Assembly: GCA_014904845.1 (NCBI GenBank)
Contig: MU119367.1
Location: 58,481 to 122,480 of the forward strand
Direction: 5' to 3'
DNA length: 64,000 nucleotides
Source of the DNA: Acephala macrosclerotiorum
Lineage: Eukaryota; Ascomycota; Leotiomycetes; Helotiales; Mollisiaceae
Below, one piece after another: positions 1 to 9,479 of the stretch; position 1 is the first letter of the stretch; each line of letters begins with the position of its first letter. The position numbers were made by a program, and so were the translations under genes. The notes under the pieces are model-generated. The model was not told the DNA's origin and did not search any database. It saw nothing but the letters and a program-made list of their open reading frames with translations.

Positions 1-192
1 CTGATCGATCACCCACTGTGAAGGGGCGGTCAGCACTGTCTTTCTATTGAGCGGGCGAGCGGGTATACCTTGGATGATCTTGAGTGAAGGCTTGTATCTC
101 GGATTGATCTTCTGTGCTCTCTCAATGTCCTCATGGATCTTTTCGCGGATCTTCTTTGCAATGGCAGTGCCATCGATCTTGGTGGCCGTCAT
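1..192 (-). CDS. C1-tetrahydrofolate synthase, 5' end only (MTHFD1/ADE3-like)
   Basis: This is the first part of a gene that runs off the left edge. Exon 1 is 192-69, an intron follows at 68-16 (GTATAC...CACAG), and exon 2 starts at 15. The join gives a protein beginning MTATKIDGTAIAKKIREKI and, across the junction, KPSLKIIQ-VGDRS. That is the N-terminal start of the methylenetetrahydrofolate dehydrogenase/cyclohydrolase domain, where IIQVGDRxDS is a family hallmark. The enzyme family interconverts one-carbon units on tetrahydrofolate for purine, thymidylate and methionine synthesis. No transit peptide is visible before the domain, so the cytosolic trifunctional form is more likely than the mitochondrial one. 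Only about 46 residues are visible, so whether the formate-ligase domain is present cannot be seen. The gene is divergent from eIF3i. Confidence 0.8.
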   Translation of the reverse strand, partial: MTATKIDGTAIAKKIREKIHEDIERAQKINPRYKPSLKIIQGIPARPLNRKTVLTAPSQWVIDQ

Positions 193-920
193 CGTCGCTG
201 GAGTGCTGGAGAAGGCTCGCTGGCGTGAGGTGTGAGGCGCCAGAAAAAAGTGAGAGGTGAGAGCACAGGTGGGGGTGAGATTGGACGATCGGCGCAGATT
301 TCGACCCCGCGATTTTAGGTTCGCCTTCGCACAAGACAAGGCTGGACAACAGTGAAATGACCTTGTCCTCAAATTGGTTCTACTGTGGTTGATTGACCGA
401 GGTAGGAGTCTTCCCTTTGCGAGCAGTGAAGCTTGACTACTCCAAGGGCTGTTGAGTCGCATGTGGAAGCTGCAGGGCCAACGCTGCACTCGCCTGAACC
501 AGGGTCAAAATTATTTGGGTTCCAATAATGTCCCAAGAGTGAAGGGTGACTCGAGAGACCAGCCTAGCCAATGACTGTGCTCTAAACCAAAGGAGGGACT
601 AAATGCAATCGTGATGCTCTTCGTCCAAGAAACAGAGGAATTGTATGAGTCAAAATGGCCGGTAATTGCTGGGGCCCAACTTGAACAAGGCACTCTATGG
701 AAATTCAGAGTCATTTTGTTAGCGTGGAAACGAAATCCCCAGGCCAGGGAAGCAGGGGAGCAGTTTGATTGGCCTTCAAGACTCAAATTATGGGTCGCTT
801 GTAACGCACAATTGATATCAGAGAGACGAGGCAACGTGAACTTTTTGATATAAGATCGCCACGACCTTGTCCACTCTTTTACGAAGACATTTGATTTTCA
901 AGGAATTTTAAGTCGCCAAT
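193..920. other. Intergenic, divergent promoter region
   Basis: This 0.7 kb lies between the starts of the C1-THF synthase (minus) and eIF3i (plus) and must hold both promoters. I see no convincing coding exon, RNA gene or repeat in it. The open frames here are short and lack family resemblance. Confidence 0.6.
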
Positions 921-2150
921 ATGAGACCGACCTTATTGCAAGGACATGTAAGAATATATCCCCAGACTCTAACACGAAGCACAAATTTCTAACTACCCCA
1001 CCACAGGAGCGGGCTCTGACCCAAATCAAGTACGCATGCTCGACTTCGATATCGTGCCATTCCTCCATACTGACTGCATCGCAGATACAATAGAGATGGC
1101 GATATCATCTTCTCGACCGCAAAGGACCAGCACATCTGCGCATGGTTTTCACATAACGGAGAGCGATTAGGCACATACCATGGTCACCAAGGTGCCATCT
1201 GGACCGTCGACGTCGACCCTACGAGCACTCTGATCGCAAGTGGCGCCGCAGACAACACAGTCCGGTTATGGGATATCAAGTCTGGGAAGTGTCTGAAGGT
1301 GTGGGACTTCAACACTGCCGTGAAGAGAGTTGAGTTCAATGAGGATGGATCACAACTGTTGGCTGTCACAGAAAAGCGAATGGGTTTCTTGGGCACGATC
1401 GTCGTTCTGGACATCAACCTAGATCCCAATGCAGAGCAATCCGATGAGAAGGTCATGACGATCACTTGCGAGGAGGGCAAAGCCACTGTCGCTGGATGGA
1501 GTTATATGTCGAAGTACATCATTGCAGGCCACGAGGACGGAACTGTTTCGCAGTACGACGGAAAGAGCGGAGAACAAATTGATAATGTTCCAGTTCACGA
1601 TGTCGATACCCCCATCACAGATCTGCAATGGTCTGCCGACCGGACATACTTCATCACTGCTGGCAAGGACAAGACTGCAAAGGTAGATGATGTCGGAGTT
1701 CTTACAAGGATACTTTTGACTAACGTCTTCTAGCTGATCAATGCCCGCGACCTCGAAATTTTGAAGACCTACGTCGCAGATACTCCCCTGAACAGCGCAT
1801 CGATCACTCCAAAGAAGGACTTCGTCATCCTTGGTGGCGGGCAAGCTGCGATGGATGTCACAACTACCAGCACTCGACAGGGAAAGTTCGAAGCCAGATT
1901 CTACCACAAGATCTTCGAAGAGGAGATTGGCAGAGTCAGAGGCCACTTCGGACCTTTGAGTATGTTGCCTAGTGCCCAAGCCCAGTAAATAATACTAACC
2001 TCTGTAGATACCGTTGCCGTCGACCCAACCGGAAAGGGATACGCAAGCGGAGGAGAAGACGGTTACGTTCGAGTTCACCAGTTTGACAAGGGCTACTTTG
2101 ATTTCACATACGAGGTTGAGAGGCAAGCGAGAGCGCAAGGGCGAATGTAA
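921..2150 (+). CDS. tif34: Eukaryotic translation initiation factor 3 subunit I (eIF3i/TIF34)
   Basis: This is a WD40 subunit of eIF3, which bridges the 40S ribosome and mRNA during translation initiation in the cytoplasm. Five exons are 921-947, 1007-1029, 1085-1682, 1734-1959 and 2008-2150, giving 338 residues, the usual length. It begins MRPTLLQGH, then [14 protein letters not shown] after two splices. Family signatures are continuous: the repeat ending [19 protein letters not shown], then [55 protein letters not shown] and [13 protein letters not shown]. The C-terminus is [19 protein letters not shown]. The first exon is only nine codons, which is easy for gene finders to miss. All introns are 51-59 bp. 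I am very sure of the identity. Confidence 0.96.
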
Positions 2151-2768
2151 AGGGATCGGTTGCTCACAGGTGCATTTGCGGGCGTTGCAGGTTCTCGAAA
2201 AGGCTGGTAGATTTGGCAGTTGATCAGCGCTGATCAAGATCAATGCAGCATGTCTTCAACCCACGGAATTCCGTGATGATTTCTTTAGAACTTGTAATTG
2301 TCGAACGGAAACGGCATGGCTCTCCCGTATCGAGCGTAACGAGAGGGAGAAGCTGACTTTCCAGCGCGATTATTAAGCCGATTGCATCCTCCCCCAGACT
2401 AACAACTGCACCGATTCCGTTCTCAACTTCCAGCGATATTCAGTGCTACAAGGTAGCCAATACCAAATCCAAATTCGAGCTACAGTAAAGGGTGTGCATC
2501 TCGCGTACGCCCATGGATGTTTGTCAGCGAGCGGCCGAGCTCCCCGCTGATGTCACTACCCCTCCTTGGTAATCCAAAAAGCTTTCTTCTCTTAAAAAGC
2601 TTAGCAGAACCTGAGAATGGTCTTGGCAGGACTATAGTTATTTTCAGTTCTTATTGAAACAGCTTCAGCTGGCTCACCATCACTCCCCTTTACCTCATTG
2701 TCCCAGCTTCTTCACCTACTTTCACTTCAACTTTCTCAATTACAATCTCCCACTCTCAATCAACAATC
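2151..2768. other. Intergenic between eIF3i and the MDR oxidoreductase
   Basis: This is a tandem intergenic region. It has a pyrimidine-rich stretch around 2670-2765 just before the next start codon, as is common in fungal 5' leaders. A small run at about 2577-2603 reads AAAAAGCTTTCTTCTCTTAAAAAGCTT, a direct repeat of AAAAAGCTT. I see no gene. Confidence 0.6.
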
Positions 2769-4016
2769 ATGGCCACAACAATGCGAGCAGTCGGTACGCA
2801 CATCCACTCTCCCTCCCCTCACACATTTTCTAACTCTCTCCTCACAGACATCAAAAACAAAACCGGCCCCGCCACATCCCTCTTCATCAACTCCCAAACC
2901 CCCAAACCTACCCCCTCCCCCGGCGAAGCCATCGTCAAAATAAAAGCCTTCGGCCTAAATCGCATGGACCTCATGCAACGAGAAGGCCACTACCCCGTCC
3001 CACCCCAAGCTCCCTCCACCCGTATGTAATATTCTGCCCTTTATCTGACGATACTTTCAGAGCCGAGCTCTTCGCGAGTACTGCGAACTCGGCTCAGCTC
3101 CTCGACTCCCAAATCATCCTTCAAATCTCAAACTAATTTACCCATAGTCGGCGTTGAATTCTCCGGCATAATTGAATCCCTTGGAGAAGAGTGTAAAGAT
3201 GGATTTAAAGTTGGAGATGAGGTCTTGGGGCTAGCGTATGGAGGTGCGTATGCGGAGTTTATTGCGGTGAATACGCATATGTTGTTGCATAAGCCGGAGC
3301 ATTTGAGTTGGGAGGAGGCCGCGGGGGTTCCTGAGGTGAGTTTTGCTTATTTATTTTGAAGAGAAGGGGACGGGGCTGACTGGTGGATGTAGACTTGGAT
3401 CACAGCAACCCAAGCAATATATCTCGTCGGCGAATTCACAAAAGGAAAGACCATCTTGTGGCACGCCGGCGCATCCTCAGTCTCCATCGCCGGAATCCAA
3501 CTCTCAAAGATCGGAGGCGCCAGCGCGATATACGTCACAGCAGGATCTCAAGAGAAGATCGATTTCTGCGTCAAAGAACTAGGAGCTACCGCAGGCTTTA
3601 ATTACAAGACCCAAGATTGGTCTAAAGAAATCCTGACCGCTACAGACGGAAAAGGAGTTGACATCGTGATTGATTTTGTAGGCCAGAATTATTTCCAAGG
3701 GAATTTGGATGTTGCGGCTAGGGATGGTAGGATCGTGCATTTGGGGGCTATGAGTGGGACGAAGTTGCCAGCTGGAGTGGATATTGGGGCGTTTGTGAGG
3801 AAGAGGGTCAGGTTTGAGGGGAGTAGTTTGAGGAGTAGGGATCCAGAGTATCAGGGGAGATTGAGGGATAAACTTGAGGAGTATTTGCCGAAGTTTGAGG
3901 ATGGGACTTTCAAGATTTTTGTGGATAAGGTGTTGCCGTGGGAGGAGATTGTTGAGGCGCATCAATTTATGGAGAAGGATACTAGTAAGGGGAAGATTAT
4001 TTGTACCATCTCATGA
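2769..4016 (+). CDS. Quinone oxidoreductase-like MDR protein (PIG3/TP53I3-like)
   Basis: This is a medium-chain dehydrogenase/reductase of the NAD(P)H quinone oxidoreductase branch, predicted to reduce quinones or enals with NADPH. Exons 2769-2793, 2848-3021, 3148-3335 and 3393-4016 give 336 residues. After MATTMRAVDIK come the GroES-like part (FGLNRMDLMQREGHYP, then GVEFSGII and GDEVLGLAYGGAYAEF) and the Rossmann part (WHAGASSVSIAGIQLSK in place of the usual GAAGGVG, then the segment YVTAGSQEK). The tail is KGKIICTIS. No cysteine-rich zinc loop is seen, as expected for this branch. An in-frame ATG at 2781 is an alternative start, four codons down. Intron 2 (126 bp) is longer than its neighbours and holds a hairpin. 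Confidence 0.9.
3060..3095. repeat. Inverted repeat (hairpin) inside intron 2 of the MDR gene
   Basis: The left arm GAGCCGAG (3060-3067) plus TTCGC (3071-3075) pairs with GCGAA (3083-3087) plus CTCGGCTC (3088-3095). There is a CTC bulge and a 7-base loop. It lies entirely within the 126-bp intron 3022-3147. Confidence 0.7.
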
Positions 4017-4862
4017 TGGATTGGAGAACAACGAGGAGGTGCTTCAACAGTTTGGCTGGTTCTAAAAGAGAAGATCATCTCAGTTCGAAATCTCTGCTTG
4101 TATCATCTTCAAACCAATGAGCACAAAAGTGCAATTTCGCGATCCATATTTACTTTCAAGTTCTGCCTTCGAGTGTCCTAGATTGCCTTAATCATCCAAG
4201 TTGAATCAATGTTCGGATTTTGCTTCCAGATCTTCACTTTGAATACTTACCTACTGTAGGAGAACCCAAACTCCCCCAGAATCTCAGAAACTTTGCCGCC
4301 CTTAAAGCCCAATCATCAACCTTCTCACCAGAACCCAGAGTGCAATAATGTTTAAAATCATCTAAGGATGCTTCAAGCTTTTCGTGCTTTTGGGGAAGAC
4401 CAGTGGAAGGACCTCAACTAGAAACATGTAGTTTTGAGTCAGGAAGACAGGAAATTCACGACCACTATCATTGTAATATTTTTTCTAGGACTTCTTGACT
4501 TACAATTGTTTCGGGGGTTTCGGGTTTGGGATTTCATAGTGTCTCCTTTCCAGTTTTCAACACTAAAGGATCTTGAATGTTCTAGTTGACTAGAATATCG
4601 AGTCTACTTGTTCTATCAAGCCTCAAAAGTAGTGTATTCGAGGAATTTACTTAAGTCTTGTAGATCTAGAATCAAGTTTGAACCATTTTCACAAAGATAC
4701 CAGAGAGACATCTGCTATGCAAAACTTGCCATCGAGATGAAGCTGTATTGACACTATATAAGTTGTTCACAATAGACCCTCCCAAACGCAGACGCCCCCA
4801 GAATCGAATCACAACACCCACACCCACACAAACATAAAAAGGCTCATCCAATCATAGGCTCC
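4017..4862. other. Intergenic between convergent genes
   Basis: The 3' ends of the MDR gene (plus) and the coiled-coil gene (minus) face each other here. The 0.85 kb is AT-leaning and holds no open frame of note; both 3' untranslated regions should lie in it. Confidence 0.6.
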
Positions 4863-7259
4863 TCACTCGCCTCCTCTACCTTTGTGGTTACCCATTTTCT
4901 CGATCGAGGACATGATACCACTTCTATATCCTAAACCACTACTAGGTCTCACACCTTGAGCACTACCGCTCCTGGTTCGTTCGTGTCCATTTCCTGCAGG
5001 GACACCAAAGCCTCCTCTGCCAATCCGACTTTCACCCTGAGCCATGCTGCCTGGCGCTCTTAGACCAGAAGCCCGGGAAATGCTACCACGAAGGTTCTCA
5101 ACATTTGAGTGACTTGGAGCTTGATGGATGCTCTGTGATGGTTGTGGGGGTGTTGAATTCTCCATCTGATTTGACAGCATCTCGTCACACGCAGCCACGA
5201 GCGGAATCATCTCATCGAGAGCGGCAACCAGTTTGCCCTTCTCGACGCGTTCTTCATCCAACATCTTTCGAAGCTCTGAGTTGTCATGCTTCACGCTCCT
5301 GACGACTTGAGAGAGACCTTCCAGCTCGGCTTCCATTTCCTTCATTCTTGCATCTCTCACCGCTTGTTTCTCGAGATCTTCAGTGACCTCAAGAGGGTTC
5401 TTCGGTTCAAGCTTCGTCATTGTCGCGTCCCTTCCAAGCTTGATCTCCTCATTCTCCTTTGACAGATCCTCAATCTTGTTCTCCAGCTCCCTGACCTTCT
5501 TCTCCCAGCGTTTCTCATAGCTCTTCTTCAGAGCAGAGACTTTCGTCTCATGCTTGTCTTTGTAAAGCGTATGGAGCTCCCGTGAGACCTTTTCAACAGC
5601 AAGCTCCACAGCTCTACCACCGCACTCGCACTCGCCCGATTTCGTCTCGTTGGTCTCCGAAGTTGGCGAAAGCTTCCCTGCTCTCATTGCTGCCATCTTG
5701 CTTTCGGCCTCTTGAGCCATCATCTCTGCCGCATCCCGTCTTCTTTCACTTTCCTCCAATCGTCCTTCGAGTTGGTCTCGTTCGCGCTCGCCATGGACAA
5801 TCTCCTCCTTCGCGTTTCTCAGAACCGCTTCCATCTCTCGACTGCGTTTCTCCCACTCCTCCTTCTCAGCTGCAAGCTGCTCCTTCGAGTTACGTTCTTC
5901 GCGTACTTGTTCCAGGCTTTCCCCGACACGTTTCTCTGCATCTCCCACGGCCGTCTTGAGCGATTGGACTTCTGCTTCCTTACCGCTTAATGAGGCTTTG
6001 AGACTACTAATTTCCGACAGGAAATTCGATTTCAAGCTCTCGAGTTCTCTTGGTGTGATGGAAGGCATACTCCTTGGAGTCGGAGCAGGTGGAATATCGA
6101 AGTCAAGAAGACTAGAGATGTTGTGCCTGTTGACAGTAGGAGTTGATGCGTAGGACATGTCCGGCATGGTTATGCTTTTCAATGGTGACTGCTTTCTTGG
6201 TGAATACTGGGGTCGTCCGGAAAACCCATTGAATTGGTCCGTAAAATCTAGGATCAAATTTGTGGTGTTTCCATCATCTCTGCTCTTACCATACATGTGT
6301 CCACGGGGCGTTGGTGAAGGCGATCGGCCTTGTGTTGGTCGTCTAAGGGTTGCTGGTGTGTTCATCTGAGTTCGTCTTGGAGTCGGGCCCATTCCAGCAT
6401 ATTTAGTAGGACTGTGGCCGATCTTTGCAAACATCGTCATATCTGGCACGGCTGAGAAGTTGCTGAATGTGCTGACCATTGTATCATCCATATTTGATTC
6501 CTCATTGTTCCCCGTCGTCGGAATACTATGTAGACTAGTCAATATATCATCCGAAGTGTGGTCCATTTCACTGTCTTCGTCCTCTAGAATCTCGATCGCC
6601 TTTGTGAGACCTTCGTTGTCCCGCAGAACATCTTCGATGGTCATGGTCATGGTCCGCTCTGCTATTGTTGGGCGCGGTGAGGAGGACTGCTTTGCAGGCG
6701 AAGAGGGCTTGACGGGAAACCTCTTTTCAGGTGACGACATCTTGCGGGGGCTTCGCAGAGGATTCGAATCCCTATGAGGAGATGGTGATTGGGATTGAGA
6801 TTTTGAGGTAGGTGAAGTGCGGTTTTTCAGCATCTTCAAGGGAGATGTTTGCTCGTGGTCGATCGGACTGCTCGATGCAAGACGAGAGATTTTGCTAGGC
6901 GATACATTTTCGCAATCTTCGACGGAGTCTGGCACATTAGCGACGAAAGGAGAGCTTGGTGGTCCGTCACTGTCAGAATTTGTGGACGACTGCATCGTGA
7001 TTTCGTACTCGTTGAGGATATCGTATTTAGTCGGAGTACCAGAATTAAGCGTCGCTGGTCCAGCCTCCGACAGAGGTGAGCCCATTTCGATTGTTGAAGA
7101 GACTTGATTCCAAATTCCCGTTATCATGGTATATGTGTCAATCGTTGCGGTGTTCCCTGGTGCTTTGCTTCGTAGTGAGTCGAAATGTTGTTGCTTGGGT
7201 GTGCCTGCCGTGGATGTAAACAAAACATTTCTGAAATCGAGTTTAGCGCTAGTTCCCAA
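4863..7259 (-). CDS. Large coiled-coil protein, probable fungal TACC (Alp7-like) spindle/MTOC protein
   Basis: One long open frame of 798 codons. The N-terminal half is Ser/Pro-rich and low in complexity, with many SP/TP sites, which suits a cell-cycle phosphoprotein. From about residue 405 (PSITPRELESLKSNFL) it becomes a long coiled coil that runs to about residue 690. A segment near residues 560-590 (LHTLYKDKHETKV, then ALKKSYEKRWEKKVREL) resembles the C-terminal coiled coil of fungal TACC proteins, which load microtubule factors on spindle poles; I make this match from memory. The frame opens at a TTG at 7259, so this is not the true start. Either an upstream exon joins here (a TAG acceptor sits at about 7252-7250), or translation starts at the internal ATG at 7127. 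The function is inferred; the coding status is certain. Confidence 0.75.
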   Translation of the reverse strand: MGTSAKLDFRNVLFTSTAGTPKQQHFDSLRSKAPGNTATIDTYTMITGIWNQVSSTIEMGSPLSEAGPATLNSGTPTKYDILNEYEITMQSSTNSDSDGPPSSPFVANVPDSVEDCENVSPSKISRLASSSPIDHEQTSPLKMLKNRTSPTSKSQSQSPSPHRDSNPLRSPRKMSSPEKRFPVKPSSPAKQSSSPRPTIAERTMTMTIEDVLRDNEGLTKAIEILEDEDSEMDHTSDDILTSLHSIPTTGNNEESNMDDTMVSTFSNFSAVPDMTMFAKIGHSPTKYAGMGPTPRRTQMNTPATLRRPTQGRSPSPTPRGHMYGKSRDDGNTTNLILDFTDQFNGFSGRPQYSPRKQSPLKSITMPDMSYASTPTVNRHNISSLLDFDIPPAPTPRSMPSITPRELESLKSNFLSEISSLKASLSGKEAEVQSLKTAVGDAEKRVGESLEQVREERNSKEQLAAEKEEWEKRSREMEAVLRNAKEEIVHGERERDQLEGRLEESERRRDAAEMMAQEAESKMAAMRAGKLSPTSETNETKSGECECGGRAVELAVEKVSRELHTLYKDKHETKVSALKKSYEKRWEKKVRELENKIEDLSKENEEIKLGRDATMTKLEPKNPLEVTEDLEKQAVRDARMKEMEAELEGLSQVVRSVKHDNSELRKMLDEERVEKGKLVAALDEMIPLVAACDEMLSNQMENSTPPQPSQSIHQAPSHSNVENLRGSISRASGLRAPGSMAQGESRIGRGGFGVPAGNGHERTRSGSAQGVRPSSGLGYRSGIMSSIEKMGNHKGRGGE

Positions 7260-7811
7260 TTAGGCAATACCAAAACATTTATGTAGCTGCCGGTTCAAAG
7301 TGACAAATGGCTAAGACCAATATTAGAACATGAATCTATGAAACTAATAGTCCGGAAGTCATGTCAATCAGGCAGTCTCAAGTACTACCATTGGGAGTGT
7401 TGATCAATCTGCTGTCGCAAAGTACCTTCGGTTTTGGGATATTCGTGGTGCTAATGCTGACACATGGGGAGGTTAGGATATCCATTACTGAAGAAATCTT
7501 CTCCTTTCCATAGCCCTATCTTAGAAATAATTCTACAATCATGACGCTGCGAAACTCATATGCGATGCACCCAACCATAAACCCCCAATGCGTCTATGCT
7601 CCAGGCCCAAAACTCCAACCCGGCAGTCATCCGTCTGGCAGAACCATATCCCGTTATGCATACATATCTGACAGAGCTAAACGTGGCACCGAGGCACCAA
7701 AGACCATCAAATGAAATATCCAGTAAACCAAGAGCTTGATCCCTAACCACCCAGGGACCAGTGCTTTATGAGCTCAGGAGAACCCCGGATTCAAGATAGA
7801 GTCATCAAGCA
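7260..7811. other. Intergenic, may hold the missing first exon of the coiled-coil gene
   Basis: This lies between the coiled-coil gene and the stop codon of the BRCT gene, both on the minus strand. The first exon of the coiled-coil gene is probably here, because its frame has no ATG near its beginning. I could not pick out that exon with confidence. Confidence 0.4.
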
Positions 7812-8867
7812 CTATTCGATTTTTTGAACATGCCATACTGCGGGAAATCTCGGAGTTAGTATTACTTCTTTAAGATGGGTTTTAAGAGGAATGGGGCTGG
7901 ATGATGAGGAGGAAGTATATTTTGGGACTTGAATCATGTCTTGTGCATCCCGAAATACTCCGAATGAGGAAGAATGAACTCGGAGAACACCTACTACACT
8001 CTGCTGTCCTTTTGGGGCAACTTTGAGATTCGTGTATTGAGTTTCGGGAAGTCTCTTCCCAACCTTGATGCTTTCAAGTACCCTTTACGAAATTAGCATC
8101 TTTGCCACCATGTACAACGGAATAGCTCACCATTCAACACCAACATATTTCACACCGCAACCCCTCACTCTTCGAATCTCCTTCTCGAGTTTTCCTCCGG
8201 CCAAACCACCACCAGCTCCTGTTCCTTGGCCTCCTGACGGTTTGCCCAGGATGACATGAGTGACTTGGCGCCTACCCAGATGTACGGATAGTCTTGCTCC
8301 GTTCTCGGCCAAAAGTTGCTTGAGCCTATGATCCGACACAAGTGGATAAGTGCTGCCATTTATATAAATTACAAGGCCATCAAATACCCCCTTCGGTCGG
8401 TCCGCCTTCCCGCGTTCCTTCTCGTCGTCTTCAAGTTTCCTCCGTGCCGTCAATTTATCTTCCTCGGTAAGTGGAAGCTTTTTAGATCCTTGGCTTATGG
8501 ATTGTGACCCGGCAATTGAGCCTTTCCTACGTAACATGCCTTCGACGCTGAGTTTTGCTCTCTCTTTCACATCCTTTGGTATCAACGCCTTGGCCTTCTC
8601 ATCCCAATCATCCGATCCTGCACCCACTTGATCCGATATCCTCTTGCCGCCAGTTCCACCAGACTTGAATTGCGATCGTAACTTCGTGACCCTCGACTGC
8701 CTCCATCCCGTAGAAGCCCCAAGACGATTCTTGGCTCTTTGGTGGCCAGTCGACGAAGAATTCCATGCATCGAAGTAGGTATTAATGACAGGTTTGCTAG
8801 CAGTGAGGATACTGGGCTTTGACGTCAGCATTCTGCGTAGCGAGGAAGTTTTTCCACTTTCGTCCAT
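7812..8867 (-). CDS. BRCT-domain protein
   Basis: Two exons, 8867-8131 and 8082-7812, are joined by a 48-bp intron (GTGAGC...TAAAG) that splits the Trp codon of VEWVLESIKVGKRLPE. This gives 335 residues. Stopping at the TGA at 8127 would cut the domain just before its last helix, so the splice is favoured. Residues 1-160 are basic and Ser-rich (SKPVINTYFDAWNSSSTGHQR). A BRCT domain covers about 161-260: FDGLVIYINGSTYPLVSDHRL, the glycine-poor turn at NGARLSVHL, the strand VTHVIL, and the conserved Trp. The tail of about 65 residues is Ser-rich. BRCT domains bind phosphopeptides and are found in DNA-damage proteins, so a nuclear role is likely. The Rev1-type BRCT is the closest look-alike, but there is no polymerase domain. 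I cannot name the family member. Confidence 0.85.
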
Positions 8868-9163
8868 TCTCAGTCAGTTACGTAATCCTCTTCTTGATGA
8901 GTCGATAGCCAGAAAACCAACCCTGCACCCTTCTCCTCTTTAACAATTTGATGGCCTGGAAACGTATGGCAATTAAAAAGCTAATCCCATCGATGTCTCT
9001 ATGAGGATATAGTTGAACGCGCTTGTAGACGATGCATGTCATAGTTGGCAAGGGGATGTACAAGCGACTAGCGCACGGACCAACAACACACGGGGCCACG
9101 CTATCACATGATCCTCTTTCGAACTTAAATAGTGGGATGTCCCTCGTACCTCGCACCATGCCC
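8868..9163. other. Upstream region of the BRCT gene
   Basis: This is the promoter side of the minus-strand BRCT gene. A 128-codon minus-strand frame (9264-8878) crosses it but also runs into the inverted-repeat element, lacks family features and is probably chance. Confidence 0.5.
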
Positions 9164-9479
9164 TGCCTTTGACGACTTAAACTTTGAAATAATTTAAAAC
9201 TTTTAACTATAGAGCTTTTATTCGCACTAGCTCCGCCGGCGCGAGTGGGGGCGTTCCCCCCCACGCCCCCCCGAGCTCTACGGCGAGCAGGAGCTATTTT
9301 TTGGGAGCTTCAAATACTAAAAGCGACACATCTTGGCGTTTCTTGGCAAAACCTTGGCGCAAAACCTGATTTAAATTTCTTAAAAATATCACGTGTTATT
9401 ACATAAACTCTAGTGGACTTTTTTTCCCCTAGCAGGAAACCTTTAACTATCGTCAAAGGCATAACTATCGTCAAAGGCA
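9164..9479. mobile_element. MITE-like non-autonomous element with 12-bp terminal inverted repeats
   Basis: TGCCTTTGACGA at 9164-9175 is the exact reverse complement of TCGTCAAAGGCA at 9468-9479, and an additional copy lies at 9450-9461. The right end is a near-perfect tandem duplication of an 18-base unit (9443-9460 and 9461-9478, one mismatch). The interior of about 316 bp has no open frame of note. It holds a GC-rich nested palindrome (9228-9297) within otherwise AT-leaning DNA. Short size, terminal inverted repeats and no coding capacity fit a miniature inverted-repeat transposable element. I see no clear target-site duplication at the flanks, so the borders may extend a few bases. Confidence 0.55.
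9228..9297. repeat. GC-rich nested palindrome within the MITE-like element
   Basis: GTGGGGG...CCCCCAC and GGGGGCGT...ACGCCCCC arms overlap at about 9245-9273. They are flanked by TAGCTCC on the left and GGAGCTA on the right. The composition differs sharply from the flanking sequence. Confidence 0.7.
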
